From NCBI GenBank assembly GCA_001604405.1, contig LVBL01000018.1, positions 17,786-73,585 of the forward strand: a stretch of 55,800 bases of DNA, written 5' to 3'. Under the pieces are notes generated by a model, which was not told the origin of the DNA, did not search any database, and saw only the letters and a program-made list of their open reading frames with translations. The position numbers and the translations under genes are program-made. The DNA is from Spirochaetales bacterium Spiro_10. Its GTDB lineage: Bacteria > Spirochaetota > Spirochaetia > Treponematales > Treponemataceae. This document shows positions 24,606 to 32,815 of the stretch, piece by piece; the first letter of the stretch is position 1, and each line of letters opens with the position of its first letter.

Positions 24606-24634
24606 TTGACAAGGGGCGGGCATGGACATACTAT
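24606..24634 (+). promoter_or_regulatory. Near-consensus promoter of the LytTR gene
   Basis: TTGACA (24606-24611), 17 nt, TACTAT (24629-24634). The ATG is only 9 nt beyond the -10, so the GGAG in between would lie upstream of, or at, the transcript start. The same TTGACA-17-TACTAT combination occurs at 36723. Confidence 0.65.
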
Positions 24635-24643
24635 GGAGACGAG

Positions 24644-25189
24644 ATGATTACCTACCGGATCAGCGCGTCAAGCGAGACAACGGGCCTTTTGCGCGAGATC
24701 ATGCGCGCCATCGAGGCCGAGGAGTCGGAATCCGCCGAGTTGACCCTGGTAGAGCGGGGCTTCCCGGAACCGGACGACGCCTTCTTTCTTTCGTTCAGCG
24801 CCTCGAACCTCGCCCCGCTGATCCGTTTTTTGAACGGCCTCAATCCGTCGAGGCGGGGCCCGCAATTCCTGATCGGAAGGAAGCACGAAACCTTCGAGCC
24901 CCTGCTTCTTTCCGACATCCTCTTTTTCCGTTCCGCAGGAAACGCCCTGTTCGCCCACACGGAACGTCAGGCGTACGAGATAAAGTACAAGCTCTTCGAG
25001 ATGGAAAAACTGATCGCCTGCCAGAGTTTTTTCAGGGTCAACAAGTCGAACATCGTAAACGTCCTCAAGATACGGGAGATCATCCCCTGGTTCGGCGGGC
25101 GGATTCTTTTGCGGTTCGCGGGCAGCGAGGAGAGAATCGAGGTGTCGAGAAATTACGTTCGGGACTTCAAACAGTTTCTGAACATGTAG
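24644..25189 (+). CDS. LytTR-domain transcription regulator
   Basis: 181 aa. The C-terminal half (about 82-181) is a LytTR DNA-binding domain: LLLSDILFFRSAGNALFAHT, the central FFRVNKSNIVNVLKI with the conserved Arg/Asn/Lys, and the final EVSRNYVRDFKQFL. The first 80 residues lack a receiver domain and are unique. Such stand-alone LytTR proteins are typically encoded with a small membrane protein (DUF3021), as here: the next gene starts 10 nt downstream. It is transcribed divergently from the six-gene export operon, the obvious candidate target. Very short or no leader. Confidence 0.88.
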   Translation: MITYRISASSETTGLLREIMRAIEAEESESAELTLVERGFPEPDDAFFLSFSASNLAPLIRFLNGLNPSRRGPQFLIGRKHETFEPLLLSDILFFRSAGNALFAHTERQAYEIKYKLFEMEKLIACQSFFRVNKSNIVNVLKIREIIPWFGGRILLRFAGSEERIEVSRNYVRDFKQFLNM

Positions 25190-25198
25190 GGGGATGCA

Positions 25199-25612
25199 AT
25201 GGGTGTCGTCAGGGATATAGTCAAAGTTCTCCTGATTTCGGCCTTGATCGGCCTGTGCGTGGGCGCGTTCTTCCAGGCGTTCACCGGGGGATCCGTCCTT
25301 CTCGGCATGACCGCGGGGTCCGTCGCGGGCGCGACGATCGGGTTCTTCAGCAATATCTGCTTCATGCTCGTGTACATAACGTTCCGGAAGCGCCCGCCGC
25401 TGGCCTTTGCCGTCGTCATGCTCATAATCGCCCTCGGTACGCACGCCTTCAACCTGTACTGGGACGTTCCCTTTCCTCTTCCCGGCTTGTGTATCATCGC
25501 CGTGTCCGAGGTTTTCGGCATCGCCGCGACGGCCCTTCTTTTTCGCAACTACTCCCTTCTCAACAGGAAGCTGAAGGGCAAGATCGAGGATCTCGGCAAG
25601 TCGGGAGAGTAA
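25199..25612 (+). CDS. Four-helix membrane protein, DUF3021-like partner of the LytTR regulator
   Basis: 137 aa with four hydrophobic helices (about 8-28, 38-62, 70-88, 96-116) and a basic/acidic cytoplasmic tail (NRKLKGKIEDLGKSGE). Size, topology and position directly after a LytTR gene match the DUF3021 family, whose members sequester or modulate their LytTR partner at the membrane. The start at 25199 (ATG GGT) has GGGGG 6 nt upstream. It lies 10 nt after the LytTR stop. The name is given by context; sequence similarity to DUF3021 cannot be verified here. Confidence 0.75.
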   Translation: MGVVRDIVKVLLISALIGLCVGAFFQAFTGGSVLLGMTAGSVAGATIGFFSNICFMLVYITFRKRPPLAFAVVMLIIALGTHAFNLYWDVPFPLPGLCIIAVSEVFGIAATALLFRNYSLLNRKLKGKIEDLGKSGE

Positions 25613-25678
25613 TCGCGTAAACCCTGACAGGAGATGACACGTTCCGGCGATATACTGGCCGCATGATCGGAGGCAATC

Positions 25679-26314
25679 ATGACGGTATATCTGTATATCC
25701 TTGACACGATGGCGGACTGGGAGATCGCGTTTTTGACGGCGGAACTCGCGTCCGGGCGCTTTTTCCGGAAGGGGCTCGCGCCCGTGGACATTGTGCGCTT
25801 CGGGGCGACGCTCGCGCCCGTCACGACCATGGGAGGATGGAAGCTCGCTCCGGACGCGGAGGCGGGCGGCGTGACGATCGGCGACGACGACCTGCTCGTG
25901 CTCCCCGGCGCCGAAACCTGGATGGATCCGGCGCAACGCGGCGTGTTGGAGTACGCGAAGGAGCGGCTCGCGCGCGGGGGCAAGGTCGCCGCTATCTGCG
26001 ACGCGACGACGGGACTCGCGGGCGCGGGCGCGCTTGACGATATTCCGCACACGAGCAACGGGCGCGGCTACCTTTCCATGATGTGCCCCGCCTACCGCGG
26101 CGAAAGCTTCTACGTCGACGAGCCGGCGGTGACGTCAGGGCCGCTCATCACCGCCTCGGGTCTCGCGCCCGTGGAGTTCACGCGGGAGGTCCTCGCCGCC
26201 CTCGACGTTTTCCCGGCGGGAGGCGTCGAGGCCTGGTACAACCTCTATACCCGCAGGGAGGCGCGGTTCCTCTACGAGCTCATGGGCGCGGCGGAAGGTA
26301 CAGCTGGCGCTTAG
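25679..26314 (+). CDS. DJ-1/PfpI (type 1 glutamine amidotransferase-like) protein
   Basis: 211 aa. The fold is shown by YLYILDTMADWEIAFL with the conserved Glu (about E16), DLLVLPGAETW and the nucleophile elbow AAICDATTGLAGAGALDD (Cys107) followed by HTSNG. Members act as glyoxalase-like, chaperone or amidase enzymes; this subgroup is usually annotated only as DJ-1/PfpI family. GGAGG sits 7 nt before the ATG and a TATACT about 25 nt upstream of it may be the -10. It is a single gene between the LytTR pair and the ankyrin protein. Confidence 0.87.
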   Translation: MTVYLYILDTMADWEIAFLTAELASGRFFRKGLAPVDIVRFGATLAPVTTMGGWKLAPDAEAGGVTIGDDDLLVLPGAETWMDPAQRGVLEYAKERLARGGKVAAICDATTGLAGAGALDDIPHTSNGRGYLSMMCPAYRGESFYVDEPAVTSGPLITASGLAPVEFTREVLAALDVFPAGGVEAWYNLYTRREARFLYELMGAAEGTAGA

Positions 26315-26420
26315 TGCTGCTAAAAAACTGATAGTTTGACATTAATGACGGGGAGTAGCCTTAAAACGACAAAAAGTGCTGTATACCTTTCGTTATACGT
26401 ATTTTTTTTCATGGAGGCGA

Positions 26421-28853
26421 ATGATGATGAGAAAACCATCCGTCTTGCTAGTGCTGGCCTTCTGGTGCATCGCATGCTTGCCCGCCGTCGGTCGGGACAA
26501 ATACAAGGATTCCGATGGCGGCCCGGCATCTGAATGGCGAACCATATACCCGTCGCTTTCCCTGTTTGATATGACAATTCTTGAGGAGCCGAAGTCCGCT
26601 AACGTACTTGACGTCGTGTATATCGGCGTGCAGGGTAATGCCGACATCGATATACAGCTCGGAATTGCGAGCTCTGTCGGTGGGTTGGGTCCCGTAGTTA
26701 AAACCGATTTGATGAGCGGCGGTTCACTGTTTGTCGTAATCTTCAGGACTCCGGGTAAATACGTAGTCTCACTCATCGGAAAGGCTAAGGGTGATGCGGC
26801 TGAGAAGGGGGTTCCTGTCGCGGAATGGAGGGTGTCGGTGGCGACCGATCCTGATCATGTCGCCGCCTTGCTCGCGGAACCCGCGGTTATCCTCGAGTCA
26901 GCGCTCGCGAAGCAAAGCGCCTCCGGACTTCGGGAATTCCTCGGATTATGCAAAGATATTGGAAATCGCAAAAGAAATGCCGCGCTGGCCGCGTTATATT
27001 CTGTGCTCTTTGGGAGCGACGCAGGTAAAGCGAGGATATTGCGCGAACTACTGTCTCAGGCGAGTCTGGATACCGAGTTGGCATCTGCGGTATTACAGAG
27101 GAGCATGGAAGAGGACCGTATCGATGTCGGCACGTGGGTTATTAAGACGTGGCCGCTTGCGATACGCCCGGGGAAGGACGGAGCCACGTTGTTTCACTCT
27201 TTGGCGAACTTCATGAGTGCGATGAGTAATCCGATCAAGGATGAAACGAAATGGGCGCGATTGTTTATTCAGGGAGGCGTCGACATCAACGCGAGACGCG
27301 TTGGCGGGGCAACGGCGCTTCATGATGCGGCAATGAGAGACTCGATGAACTCATTGCTCGTTGCGTATGTTGATCTCGGGGCAGACCCGGAACTTGGCGA
27401 CGATGACGGCAATACGCCCCTGAGTCTTGCGATTCAATACGGCGCTGTCAAAAACGCCGAATATCTGAGGGCGAAAAGCCCGCGTATGTACACCCATGAA
27501 TTCCCTGTGTCAAACGATTCTGCCGCATGTAAGGCTGTCCTTTCGGCGGACCTCTCTGCGCTGCGCTCCCTGCCGCTTGAGAGTTTTTCTGAGATGACCG
27601 CCCGTACCCAGAACAAAGTACCGGCGAGTTCGTTGCATCTTGCGGCTGAGTCGGGAAGCCTGCAGGCCGTTCGGGCGCTTGTTAAGCGCCGAGTTGACTG
27701 GAACGTAGCTGACCGATATGGGCGCTCCCCCCTTTATTATTCTATCTTCTCGGGACGGACAGACGTGTCCCTGGAATTATTGAAAAACGGAGCCGATCCA
27801 AATTATGCGCCAGTCGGGGCGTCGGCAGACGATCTTAGTCCGTTCGACCTTGCACTCGCGCAATATCCCGATTTTGCCCTCGTGATGCTCCAAAAAGGGT
27901 ACAAGCCCCAAGGGGCAAAAACGGCGATGGAGGCTGTCTACTCAGAAAGTCTGCCGCTCGTGAAAGCCTTGAAGTCTTCGGTAGTCTGGAGCAGAAAAGA
28001 AATTGATCTTGCGGCGAATCTTGGATTGGTCGATATCGCCGAATATCTTGCTGAACGACTTTCCTTGAGCGAGAGCGATCGGACTGGGATTATTCAAAAG
28101 GCAAAGGAGAATCAAGAGTCTTTCGCTCAGTATGTTTCGAAGAGAAAGCTGCTCGCAGAGGTCTTCCGGGAGCGGGCTTCCGAACAACGAGTACGTGGAA
28201 CATTCATGAAGAGCCTTGATTCCTGGTCGCCATGGAGTTCACCGGGAAAGGCGAATATCGCTAAGTATCCCGTTGGCGTATATGTTCCGCCTTCGTATGA
28301 CGGGAGCAAACCGTATGGCCTTGTGGTATCGATGACGAATGCCAAGTCGAAAAGCCCGTATCCGGGGAATTTTTCGACTACTCTTGATGAAAGAAAACTG
28401 ATATGGGTCGGATTTGACCCGTACACGCACATGATGCAAGGAAAGGACAATGCCTTGTTCTGCCTTGCAGTGGTGTATGCGGTTGCAAGGGAGTACTCTC
28501 TAGATCCGTCTCGTATATACATTGGAGGGTTTTCGCTTGGTGGTCAGTTGTCACGAACGGCGATTCTGAGCGAATCTTGGCCGTTTACCGGTTCATTTTT
28601 TTTGAACATATCAAATCACCCAGGACCAGACGACTCCCTTCAGTGGAGATACGCGAGAAAGCACATCCCCATGGTTATCGTTTCCGGTGATTACGATTAT
28701 AACCGTGCCTCGAGTTCGTGGTCGTACGAGAGACAGCTTTCCTGCGGATACAGGCACGCGGCATATATGCACGTACCCATGCAAGGTCACCGACTCGTGC
28801 CAGCGGAGACCTTCGATGCAATTATTTCGTATTTGGATTCTTTTAGTCATTAG
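26421..28853 (+). CDS. Exported ankyrin-repeat protein fused to a C-terminal esterase-type alpha/beta hydrolase
   Basis: About 810 aa. A signal peptide (ending about CLPAVG) is followed by a beta-rich region (30-150) and a helical segment (150-275). Ankyrin repeats follow (about 275-530; e.g. GATALHDAAMRDS, GNTPLSLAIQYG, SSLHLAAESGSLQAVRALV and GRSPLYYSIFSGRTDVSLEL). A C-terminal domain (about 590-810) then shows PVGVYVPPSYDGSKPYGLVV, nucleophile Ser705 in GGFSLGGQ, VSGDYDYN and His790 in MQGHRLV, a PHB-depolymerase/esterase-like triad. GGAGG precedes three ATGs at 26421, 26424 and 26427; the exact one is uncertain. GC content and codon use are lower than in the neighbours, suggesting transfer. 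Ankyrin repeats may position the hydrolase on a protein or polymer. I do not know of this domain order as a named family. Confidence 0.82.
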   Translation: MMMRKPSVLLVLAFWCIACLPAVGRDKYKDSDGGPASEWRTIYPSLSLFDMTILEEPKSANVLDVVYIGVQGNADIDIQLGIASSVGGLGPVVKTDLMSGGSLFVVIFRTPGKYVVSLIGKAKGDAAEKGVPVAEWRVSVATDPDHVAALLAEPAVILESALAKQSASGLREFLGLCKDIGNRKRNAALAALYSVLFGSDAGKARILRELLSQASLDTELASAVLQRSMEEDRIDVGTWVIKTWPLAIRPGKDGATLFHSLANFMSAMSNPIKDETKWARLFIQGGVDINARRVGGATALHDAAMRDSMNSLLVAYVDLGADPELGDDDGNTPLSLAIQYGAVKNAEYLRAKSPRMYTHEFPVSNDSAACKAVLSADLSALRSLPLESFSEMTARTQNKVPASSLHLAAESGSLQAVRALVKRRVDWNVADRYGRSPLYYSIFSGRTDVSLELLKNGADPNYAPVGASADDLSPFDLALAQYPDFALVMLQKGYKPQGAKTAMEAVYSESLPLVKALKSSVVWSRKEIDLAANLGLVDIAEYLAERLSLSESDRTGIIQKAKENQESFAQYVSKRKLLAEVFRERASEQRVRGTFMKSLDSWSPWSSPGKANIAKYPVGVYVPPSYDGSKPYGLVVSMTNAKSKSPYPGNFSTTLDERKLIWVGFDPYTHMMQGKDNALFCLAVVYAVAREYSLDPSRIYIGGFSLGGQLSRTAILSESWPFTGSFFLNISNHPGPDDSLQWRYARKHIPMVIVSGDYDYNRASSSWSYERQLSCGYRHAAYMHVPMQGHRLVPAETFDAIISYLDSFSH

Positions 28854-29506
28854 CGATATCTGCGGAAGGCACGGCCGATCAGGACGAACCAGACGATCTG
28901 CACCAAGCCGAAAAGGCCCGCAAGATCGTGAAGAGCCGGCACCACGGAAAGGAATCCCGGCACGCAGGCGAGGAGTCCGACGATGGCGACGCTGCGCGGA
29001 AAGAATCCGTGCCTGAGCACAGCGAGCGAGACGAGGAGGGTGAAGACGCTTCCGAGTATCTCGCCGTTGCCGTTTCCGAGACCAGTCGTGACGGTCTCGA
29101 TCGCGCGCCAATAGGCCTCCGCCTCCCTCGCGTCCGCGCCGTACAGGGCGACGGCAGTACCGATCGCGGCGTTCGCGACCATGCCGCTCGCGACAAGGCC
29201 TCCCGCCCACAGGATGCCGGTGACGGCCGCGATATCGGCGATCGGTCGGGCAGCGCCGGCTTCGTTACGGATTGCCAGCGCGAGGCCGACGAGCACGGGA
29301 CCGAACAGGACGTACATCATGAGGTTCGTCGCGAAGACAAGCGACGGATGAGCGACGACGACGGCGAGCCGCCCGGCAAGATCAGGTATCTCGTTATACC
29401 GGAGCGCGACGAGAAAAATGCCGATCCCGGCGACGTACGCCAGGGCCAGGTAGAGCGCGGTCGCCGCGCCGATCGTCCTCCAGGCGCCGTTTTCGTTTCG
29501 TTCCAT
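28850..29506 (-). CDS. DUF4386-type integral membrane protein
   Basis: 218 aa, six hydrophobic helices. The pattern (an early helix, then SLVFATNLMMYVLFGPVLVGLAL, MVANAAIG, GNGNGEILGSVFTLL and FGLVQIVWFVLIG) matches DUF4386 proteins, whose role is unknown. SD AAGGAGG lies inside the end of the upstream oxidoreductase gene, 6 nt from the ATG, so the two are coupled. It is the last of a four-gene operon. It ends convergently, overlapping the last 4 nt of the ankyrin-esterase gene. Confidence 0.8.
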   Translation of the reverse strand: MERNENGAWRTIGAATALYLALAYVAGIGIFLVALRYNEIPDLAGRLAVVVAHPSLVFATNLMMYVLFGPVLVGLALAIRNEAGAARPIADIAAVTGILWAGGLVASGMVANAAIGTAVALYGADAREAEAYWRAIETVTTGLGNGNGEILGSVFTLLVSLAVLRHGFFPRSVAIVGLLACVPGFLSVVPALHDLAGLFGLVQIVWFVLIGRAFRRYR

Positions 29507-29507
29507 G

Positions 29508-30452
29508 TCAAGCCTCCTTGTAGTCGATGACGAGCTTTCCCTTGGCGTGGCCGCGTTGCGCATAGTCCATCGCCTGCGGTATTTCATTGAACGCGTACAC
29601 CCGTTCAATCGGGGATACGACCGTTCCCGCCGCGGCGAGATCCAGCACATGCGACAGGTCCGCCGCGTTCGATCGCGCGGAGAGCGCCCGGTGTTTCCTG
29701 CCCCCGCGCGACAGGAGGGGTCCGAGCAGTAGGGCCGCGAAGACTTGCCGGAGGGAGCCCCCGACCACGACGCATGTCCCGCGCGGTTTCAGGAGTCTCC
29801 GGTACGTCCCGATAGACGCGTTGCCGTGCACCGCGAGTACGAGATCGAAGCGGTCATCGGCGCGCGCGAAGCCATCTCCCGCGTAATCGATGACGCGATC
29901 GGCGCCGAGGGCCATGACGGCGTTCGCGTTACCGCCGCTCGTAACCGCCGTGACGCGCGCGCCCGACAGCTTGGCGAGCTGGACGGCGAAGCTGCCGACG
30001 CCGCCCGACGCGCCGACCACGAGGACGTCCGCCCCGGCGCCGGGTGATCCCCCGAGGCGAAGGGCCTGCAGGGCGGTGACGGCGGCGAGAGGGACGGCAC
30101 ACGCGTCGAGGGCGCCGAGACCCTCCGGCTTCCCGACGAAGGCTTCGGCGCTCGCGCACGCGAACTCCGCGAAACCACCGAACCCGTAATTGGAAAGGTC
30201 CCCGACGACCGCGTCGCCCGCTTTCCAGCCCCTCACACCGAGACCGATCGAGTCCACGATGCCGCAGACGTCGGCGCCGAACACGCGCGAGCGCGGGATG
30301 ATCCCGAGCTTCATCGACCGCCAGTCCGCGGCGTTGACGGATGCCGCCAGCACCCGAACGCGCAGTTCGCCACGCATGGGCTCCGGAATCGGCAGGTCCC
30401 GTTCGACGAGCCGGAACGGCTGTGCCTTTTTATCGTAGACAATCGCCCTCAT
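29508..30452 (-). CDS. MDR-family NAD(P)-dependent alcohol dehydrogenase/quinone oxidoreductase
   Basis: 314 aa. GroES-like N-terminal domain (about 1-120, with [14 protein letters not shown] and [13 protein letters not shown]), then a Rossmann domain with [17 protein letters not shown] (about 146-162) binding NAD(P)H. The zinc-ligand Cys/His of true alcohol dehydrogenases are lacking, so it belongs to the zinc-free quinone-oxidoreductase-like branch. It overlaps the XRE regulator by 4 nt (ATGA) and encloses the SD of the following gene. Substrate unknown; probably detoxification of a carbonyl or quinone. Confidence 0.9.
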   Translation of the reverse strand: MRAIVYDKKAQPFRLVERDLPIPEPMRGELRVRVLAASVNAADWRSMKLGIIPRSRVFGADVCGIVDSIGLGVRGWKAGDAVVGDLSNYGFGGFAEFACASAEAFVGKPEGLGALDACAVPLAAVTALQALRLGGSPGAGADVLVVGASGGVGSFAVQLAKLSGARVTAVTSGGNANAVMALGADRVIDYAGDGFARADDRFDLVLAVHGNASIGTYRRLLKPRGTCVVVGGSLRQVFAALLLGPLLSRGGRKHRALSARSNAADLSHVLDLAAAGTVVSPIERVYAFNEIPQAMDYAQRGHAKGKLVIDYKEA

Positions 30453-30673
30453 TCGCCGCCTCCCTCGTCCCAGCTGAAGACGTCCTCGAGACGGGCGCCG
30501 AACGCGCGCGCTATCCTGAAGGCGAGCTCGAGGGACGGACTGTATTTGCCGCTTTCGATGGAGATGATCGCCTGGCGCGTGACGCCCGCCTTGTCGGCGA
30601 GCTCCTGCTGGGTCATCTCGTTCGCGTCGAACCGGTGGCGGCGGATCGAGTTGCGGACGCTTCCTTTCGCCAT
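30449..30673 (-). CDS. Small XRE-family transcription regulator
   Basis: 74 aa: a single helix-turn-helix domain. [36 protein letters not shown] covers the family signature (about 20-55), and it ends with LEDVFSWDE, typical of this group of short regulators. AAAGGAAG lies inside the first codons, with no strong SD before the ATG. The ATG follows the previous gene's stop within a few nt. Small XRE proteins next to a four-helix membrane protein are common, often autoregulating. The direct repeats AGTAATGT at 31155 and 31176 over the operon promoter are candidate binding sites. Confidence 0.9.
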   Translation of the reverse strand: MAKGSVRNSIRRHRFDANEMTQQELADKAGVTRQAIISIESGKYSPSLELAFRIARAFGARLEDVFSWDEGGGE

Positions 30674-30675
30674 GC

Positions 30676-31122
30676 TCAGTACCCCCTGCGGTACGAGACG
30701 AGGTTCGCGCCGTCTCCGAGAAGGCCCGAGACGATCATGCCGGCCGTCATGACCGCGAAGAGCCAGCGGAGGGGAAGGCCGACGGTTTGCGTCGCGAGGG
30801 CCGCGAGGAAGAAGGCCATGAACACGCCGCTCGTGAGCGCGGTAGACTTCAGGTCTATCGCCTTGTCGAGTTCGTCCTCCCGGTCGACCTCCTCCGGACC
30901 CCCCGTTGCCGCGACATGTACCGCAAGACCGATCATGCTCAGTATGCGGAAGAGGATTTGAACCGGCACGTAGACGAGGATTACCTGCGCCCACCAGACC
31001 CTGTTGTCGGGATTCCAGAGGGGATCCTGCGCGACTCGGGCCGCGAAAAAGCCGATATACAGGGCGCTTATCGCGAGGTTTCCGGCGAGAAAGAGGATGC
31101 TTCGTTTGATTTGTGTGGTCAT
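30676..31122 (-). CDS. Four-helix membrane protein paired with the XRE regulator
   Basis: 148 aa with four hydrophobic helices (about 9-29, 38-62, 88-110, 115-133) and an acidic loop [17 protein letters not shown] between helices 2 and 3. It resembles DUF2178-type proteins that neighbour small XRE regulators, but the family cannot be confirmed by eye. The start at 31122 has AAGGAG 7 nt upstream; the frame is open 10 codons further. First gene of the operon membrane protein, XRE, MDR oxidoreductase, DUF4386 protein. Likely senses or controls the regulator. Confidence 0.8.
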   Translation of the reverse strand: MTTQIKRSILFLAGNLAISALYIGFFAARVAQDPLWNPDNRVWWAQVILVYVPVQILFRILSMIGLAVHVAATGGPEEVDREDELDKAIDLKSTALTSGVFMAFFLAALATQTVGLPLRWLFAVMTAGMIVSGLLGDGANLVSYRRGY

Positions 31123-31154
31123 TGCTGTCTCCTTGTTAAGTCTGTTGGACAAGA

Positions 31155-31186
31155 AGTAATGTTAACAATTCAAAGAGTAATGTAAA
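31155..31186 (-). promoter_or_regulatory. Promoter with two operator-like direct repeats 21 bp apart
   Basis: Minus-strand promoter: TTTACA (31181-31186), 16 nt, TAACAT (31159-31164). AGTAATGT occurs on the plus strand at 31155-31162 and 31176-31183, exactly 21 bp (two helical turns) apart, one covering the -10 and the other the -35. A TGTAA/TTACA dyad around the second copy adds symmetry. Likely the binding site of the small XRE protein encoded in this operon. Confidence 0.6.
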
Positions 31187-31250
31187 GATTACATATATGC
31201 AAGAGAAATTTGGTGGATTATCCGAATTTTGTGTTTGTTTGGGTTTGATT

Positions 31251-31268
31251 ATACCTACCGGTAGGTAT
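31251..31268. promoter_or_regulatory. Perfect 18-bp palindrome
   Basis: ATACCTACCGGTAGGTAT is fully self-complementary. Its shape (TACC-centred dyad) is like operators of TetR-family repressors, but no TetR gene is in the window. It lies 17 nt upstream (plus strand) of the terminator of the cadherin-like lipoprotein and about 130 nt upstream of the XRE operon start. Confidence 0.6.
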
Positions 31269-31276
31269 AGATGGTT

Positions 31277-31308
31277 AAAAAAAACGCGGAGCGTGAGCCG
31301 CCCCGCGT
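31277..31308 (-). terminator. Intrinsic terminator of the cadherin-like lipoprotein gene
   Basis: Minus strand: ACGCGG...CCGCGT stem (31303-31308 with 31284-31289), internally strengthened by GCG/CGC, followed by a run of eight T. It is 18 nt beyond the stop codon at 31327. Confidence 0.85.
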
Positions 31309-31326
31309 CGTTGTTCAGAATGCGTC

Positions 31327-32700
31327 CTACTCCACCGTGGCCGTTATGTCGCCGACGATGCGCGTCGAGCTCCTGGCAGGATCGGCGCCGCCGAAGGGTT
31401 TGTCGGGATTCCCCGACGACTCGTCCTTTTGGTGCGTGATGTACTTGAGCCGGCCGAGCGTCTGTTTCGTGCCCTTGACGAGGGTGCCGATGTACGCGGA
31501 CAGCGTGTTGACGGTTCCCTCGTTCGGTGTCCAGGCCTCGAAGTCGAGCGTGTAGGGGCTCGCGAGGGCCGAGCGGTCCACGAGCGCCGAGTAGAGTATG
31601 GCCGGCTGGTCGGTGAACCAGTCGTTGGGATCGAAGGAGTGGTCGCTCTCGAAGCAGATACGGAACTTGCCGATATCGTTGTCCTTCAGATAACCCGAAA
31701 CGGTGAAATTCTTCTTTGCCTCCGTCGCGCCGGATACCCCGTCAACCTCCGCCGCGTCGTACTTGTTGCAGCTCCAGTACGGCAGGGCGGTATTCGTGAG
31801 CCCGCCGCCGGGAAGCAGCCGGTTGCACACGTAGAGGTTCTGGATCAGCGTCCCGTCTTCCTTCTCGAGCCAGATCGCGTAGATGTTGCTGTACGACGAG
31901 CCGTTGTCCTGGCCGTAGGTGAAGTCGACCGTCACGAGCGGCCCGCGCGTCGCCCGTTTGACGGCAACGGAGTAAGTCCGGCTCGCGCCTCCGCCCGAGA
32001 CGGTGACGGTCACCGTATTGATCCCCGTCGCGAGGGAAATGGCCTGGGACTCGGAGCCCGAGGCAACGGTCGCGCCGTTCACGGTGACGGATGCGCCGCT
32101 TCCGGCAGCCGTCGGCCTGATCTTTATTGAGGCAATGTCGCTCGCGACGGTGCAGGAATAGTCCTGAACGCCCGCGTCGAACGCGGGGTATATCCGCTCG
32201 CTCGTGACCGAAAGGGCCGAGAGGCTCGCGCTGCCTGCCGCCTCGCGCGTGACGGTGATTCCGTAAGTCCGTACCGTACCGTCAACCGCGGTTACCGCCA
32301 CGTCAATGCCGTTGCTCCCGACGTTGAGTGCAAGGGAGAGCGAGGCGTTGCCCGACGGAACCGTCGCGTACGCTCCGCCGTTGACCCGCACCCGTATCGT
32401 GGCGAGCGGGTTGTTCGCCGTCGGCGTCACGGTTATCCCGGACGTCGCGTTCGGAACCGAGAGCGAATATGCGGTCGTTGCGGAGGCGAACGAGGGGGAC
32501 AACGAGCCCGTGGAGATCGACAGCGAAGCGAGGCTCGCGTCGGAAGGTGACTGTTCCTCCCCTCCCGATTCCTGGGCGCACGAGACCGCGAGCCCGGTTA
32601 TGAGCGCCATAAGCGCGATTAGCGCTACGCCAGCCGCGGCGCGCGCCACTGTGTGCGGGCGTGAGGCCGCGCTCGAATGTGTGTCCGTTTGGTTTTCCAT
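31327..32700 (-). CDS. Lipoprotein with two cadherin-like beta-sandwich domains
   Basis: 457 aa. The long signal peptide ends in a lipobox (GLAVSC, about C41). Two cadherin-like beta-sandwich units follow: LASLSISTGSLSPSFASATT...YSLSVPN (about 56-140) and LSALSVTSERIYPAFDAGVQDYSCTV (about 155-235). The C-terminal 210 residues (from GPLVTVDFTYGQDNG) resemble DUF2271-like domains with NIYAIWLEKEDGTLIQNLYV; that link is tentative. Such lipoproteins are abundant and variable in spirochaetes; function is unknown, probably surface or periplasmic binding. The ATG at 32700 has TATAGT 7 nt upstream and no SD. It is terminated by the hairpin at 31277. Confidence 0.8.
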   Translation of the reverse strand: MENQTDTHSSAASRPHTVARAAAGVALIALMALITGLAVSCAQESGGEEQSPSDASLASLSISTGSLSPSFASATTAYSLSVPNATSGITVTPTANNPLATIRVRVNGGAYATVPSGNASLSLALNVGSNGIDVAVTAVDGTVRTYGITVTREAAGSASLSALSVTSERIYPAFDAGVQDYSCTVASDIASIKIRPTAAGSGASVTVNGATVASGSESQAISLATGINTVTVTVSGGGASRTYSVAVKRATRGPLVTVDFTYGQDNGSSYSNIYAIWLEKEDGTLIQNLYVCNRLLPGGGLTNTALPYWSCNKYDAAEVDGVSGATEAKKNFTVSGYLKDNDIGKFRICFESDHSFDPNDWFTDQPAILYSALVDRSALASPYTLDFEAWTPNEGTVNTLSAYIGTLVKGTKQTLGRLKYITHQKDESSGNPDKPFGGADPARSSTRIVGDITATVE

Positions 32701-32707
32701 GCCTACG

Positions 32708-32713
32708 ACTATA
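32708..32713 (-). promoter_or_regulatory. -10 element 7 nt before the cadherin-like lipoprotein start
   Basis: TATAGT on the minus strand, then CGTAGGC and the ATG. Only a weak TTC-type -35 (19 nt upstream) is visible. Fits the leaderless pattern of other genes here. Confidence 0.4.
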
Positions 32714-32815
32714 GCGCGTTTCGGGAGTCCGTCCCGAATTCCCGTTTTGTGAAAAAACGCCACATACTCGCGTATGTCCAATATCGTCGCGGGTCTCCGG
32801 GGACGCCTGTCCGTT

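Noticed and set aside
24622-25620. Long plus-strand frame over the LytTR gene
   Set aside because: Arg/Pro-rich shadow translation; the LytTR frame carries the family motifs and a proper promoter.
26336-26399. Promoter upstream of the ankyrin-esterase (TTGACA at 26336, TATACC and TATACG further on)
   Set aside because: No -10 at acceptable distance from the TTGACA and no -35 for the other boxes; left uncalled.
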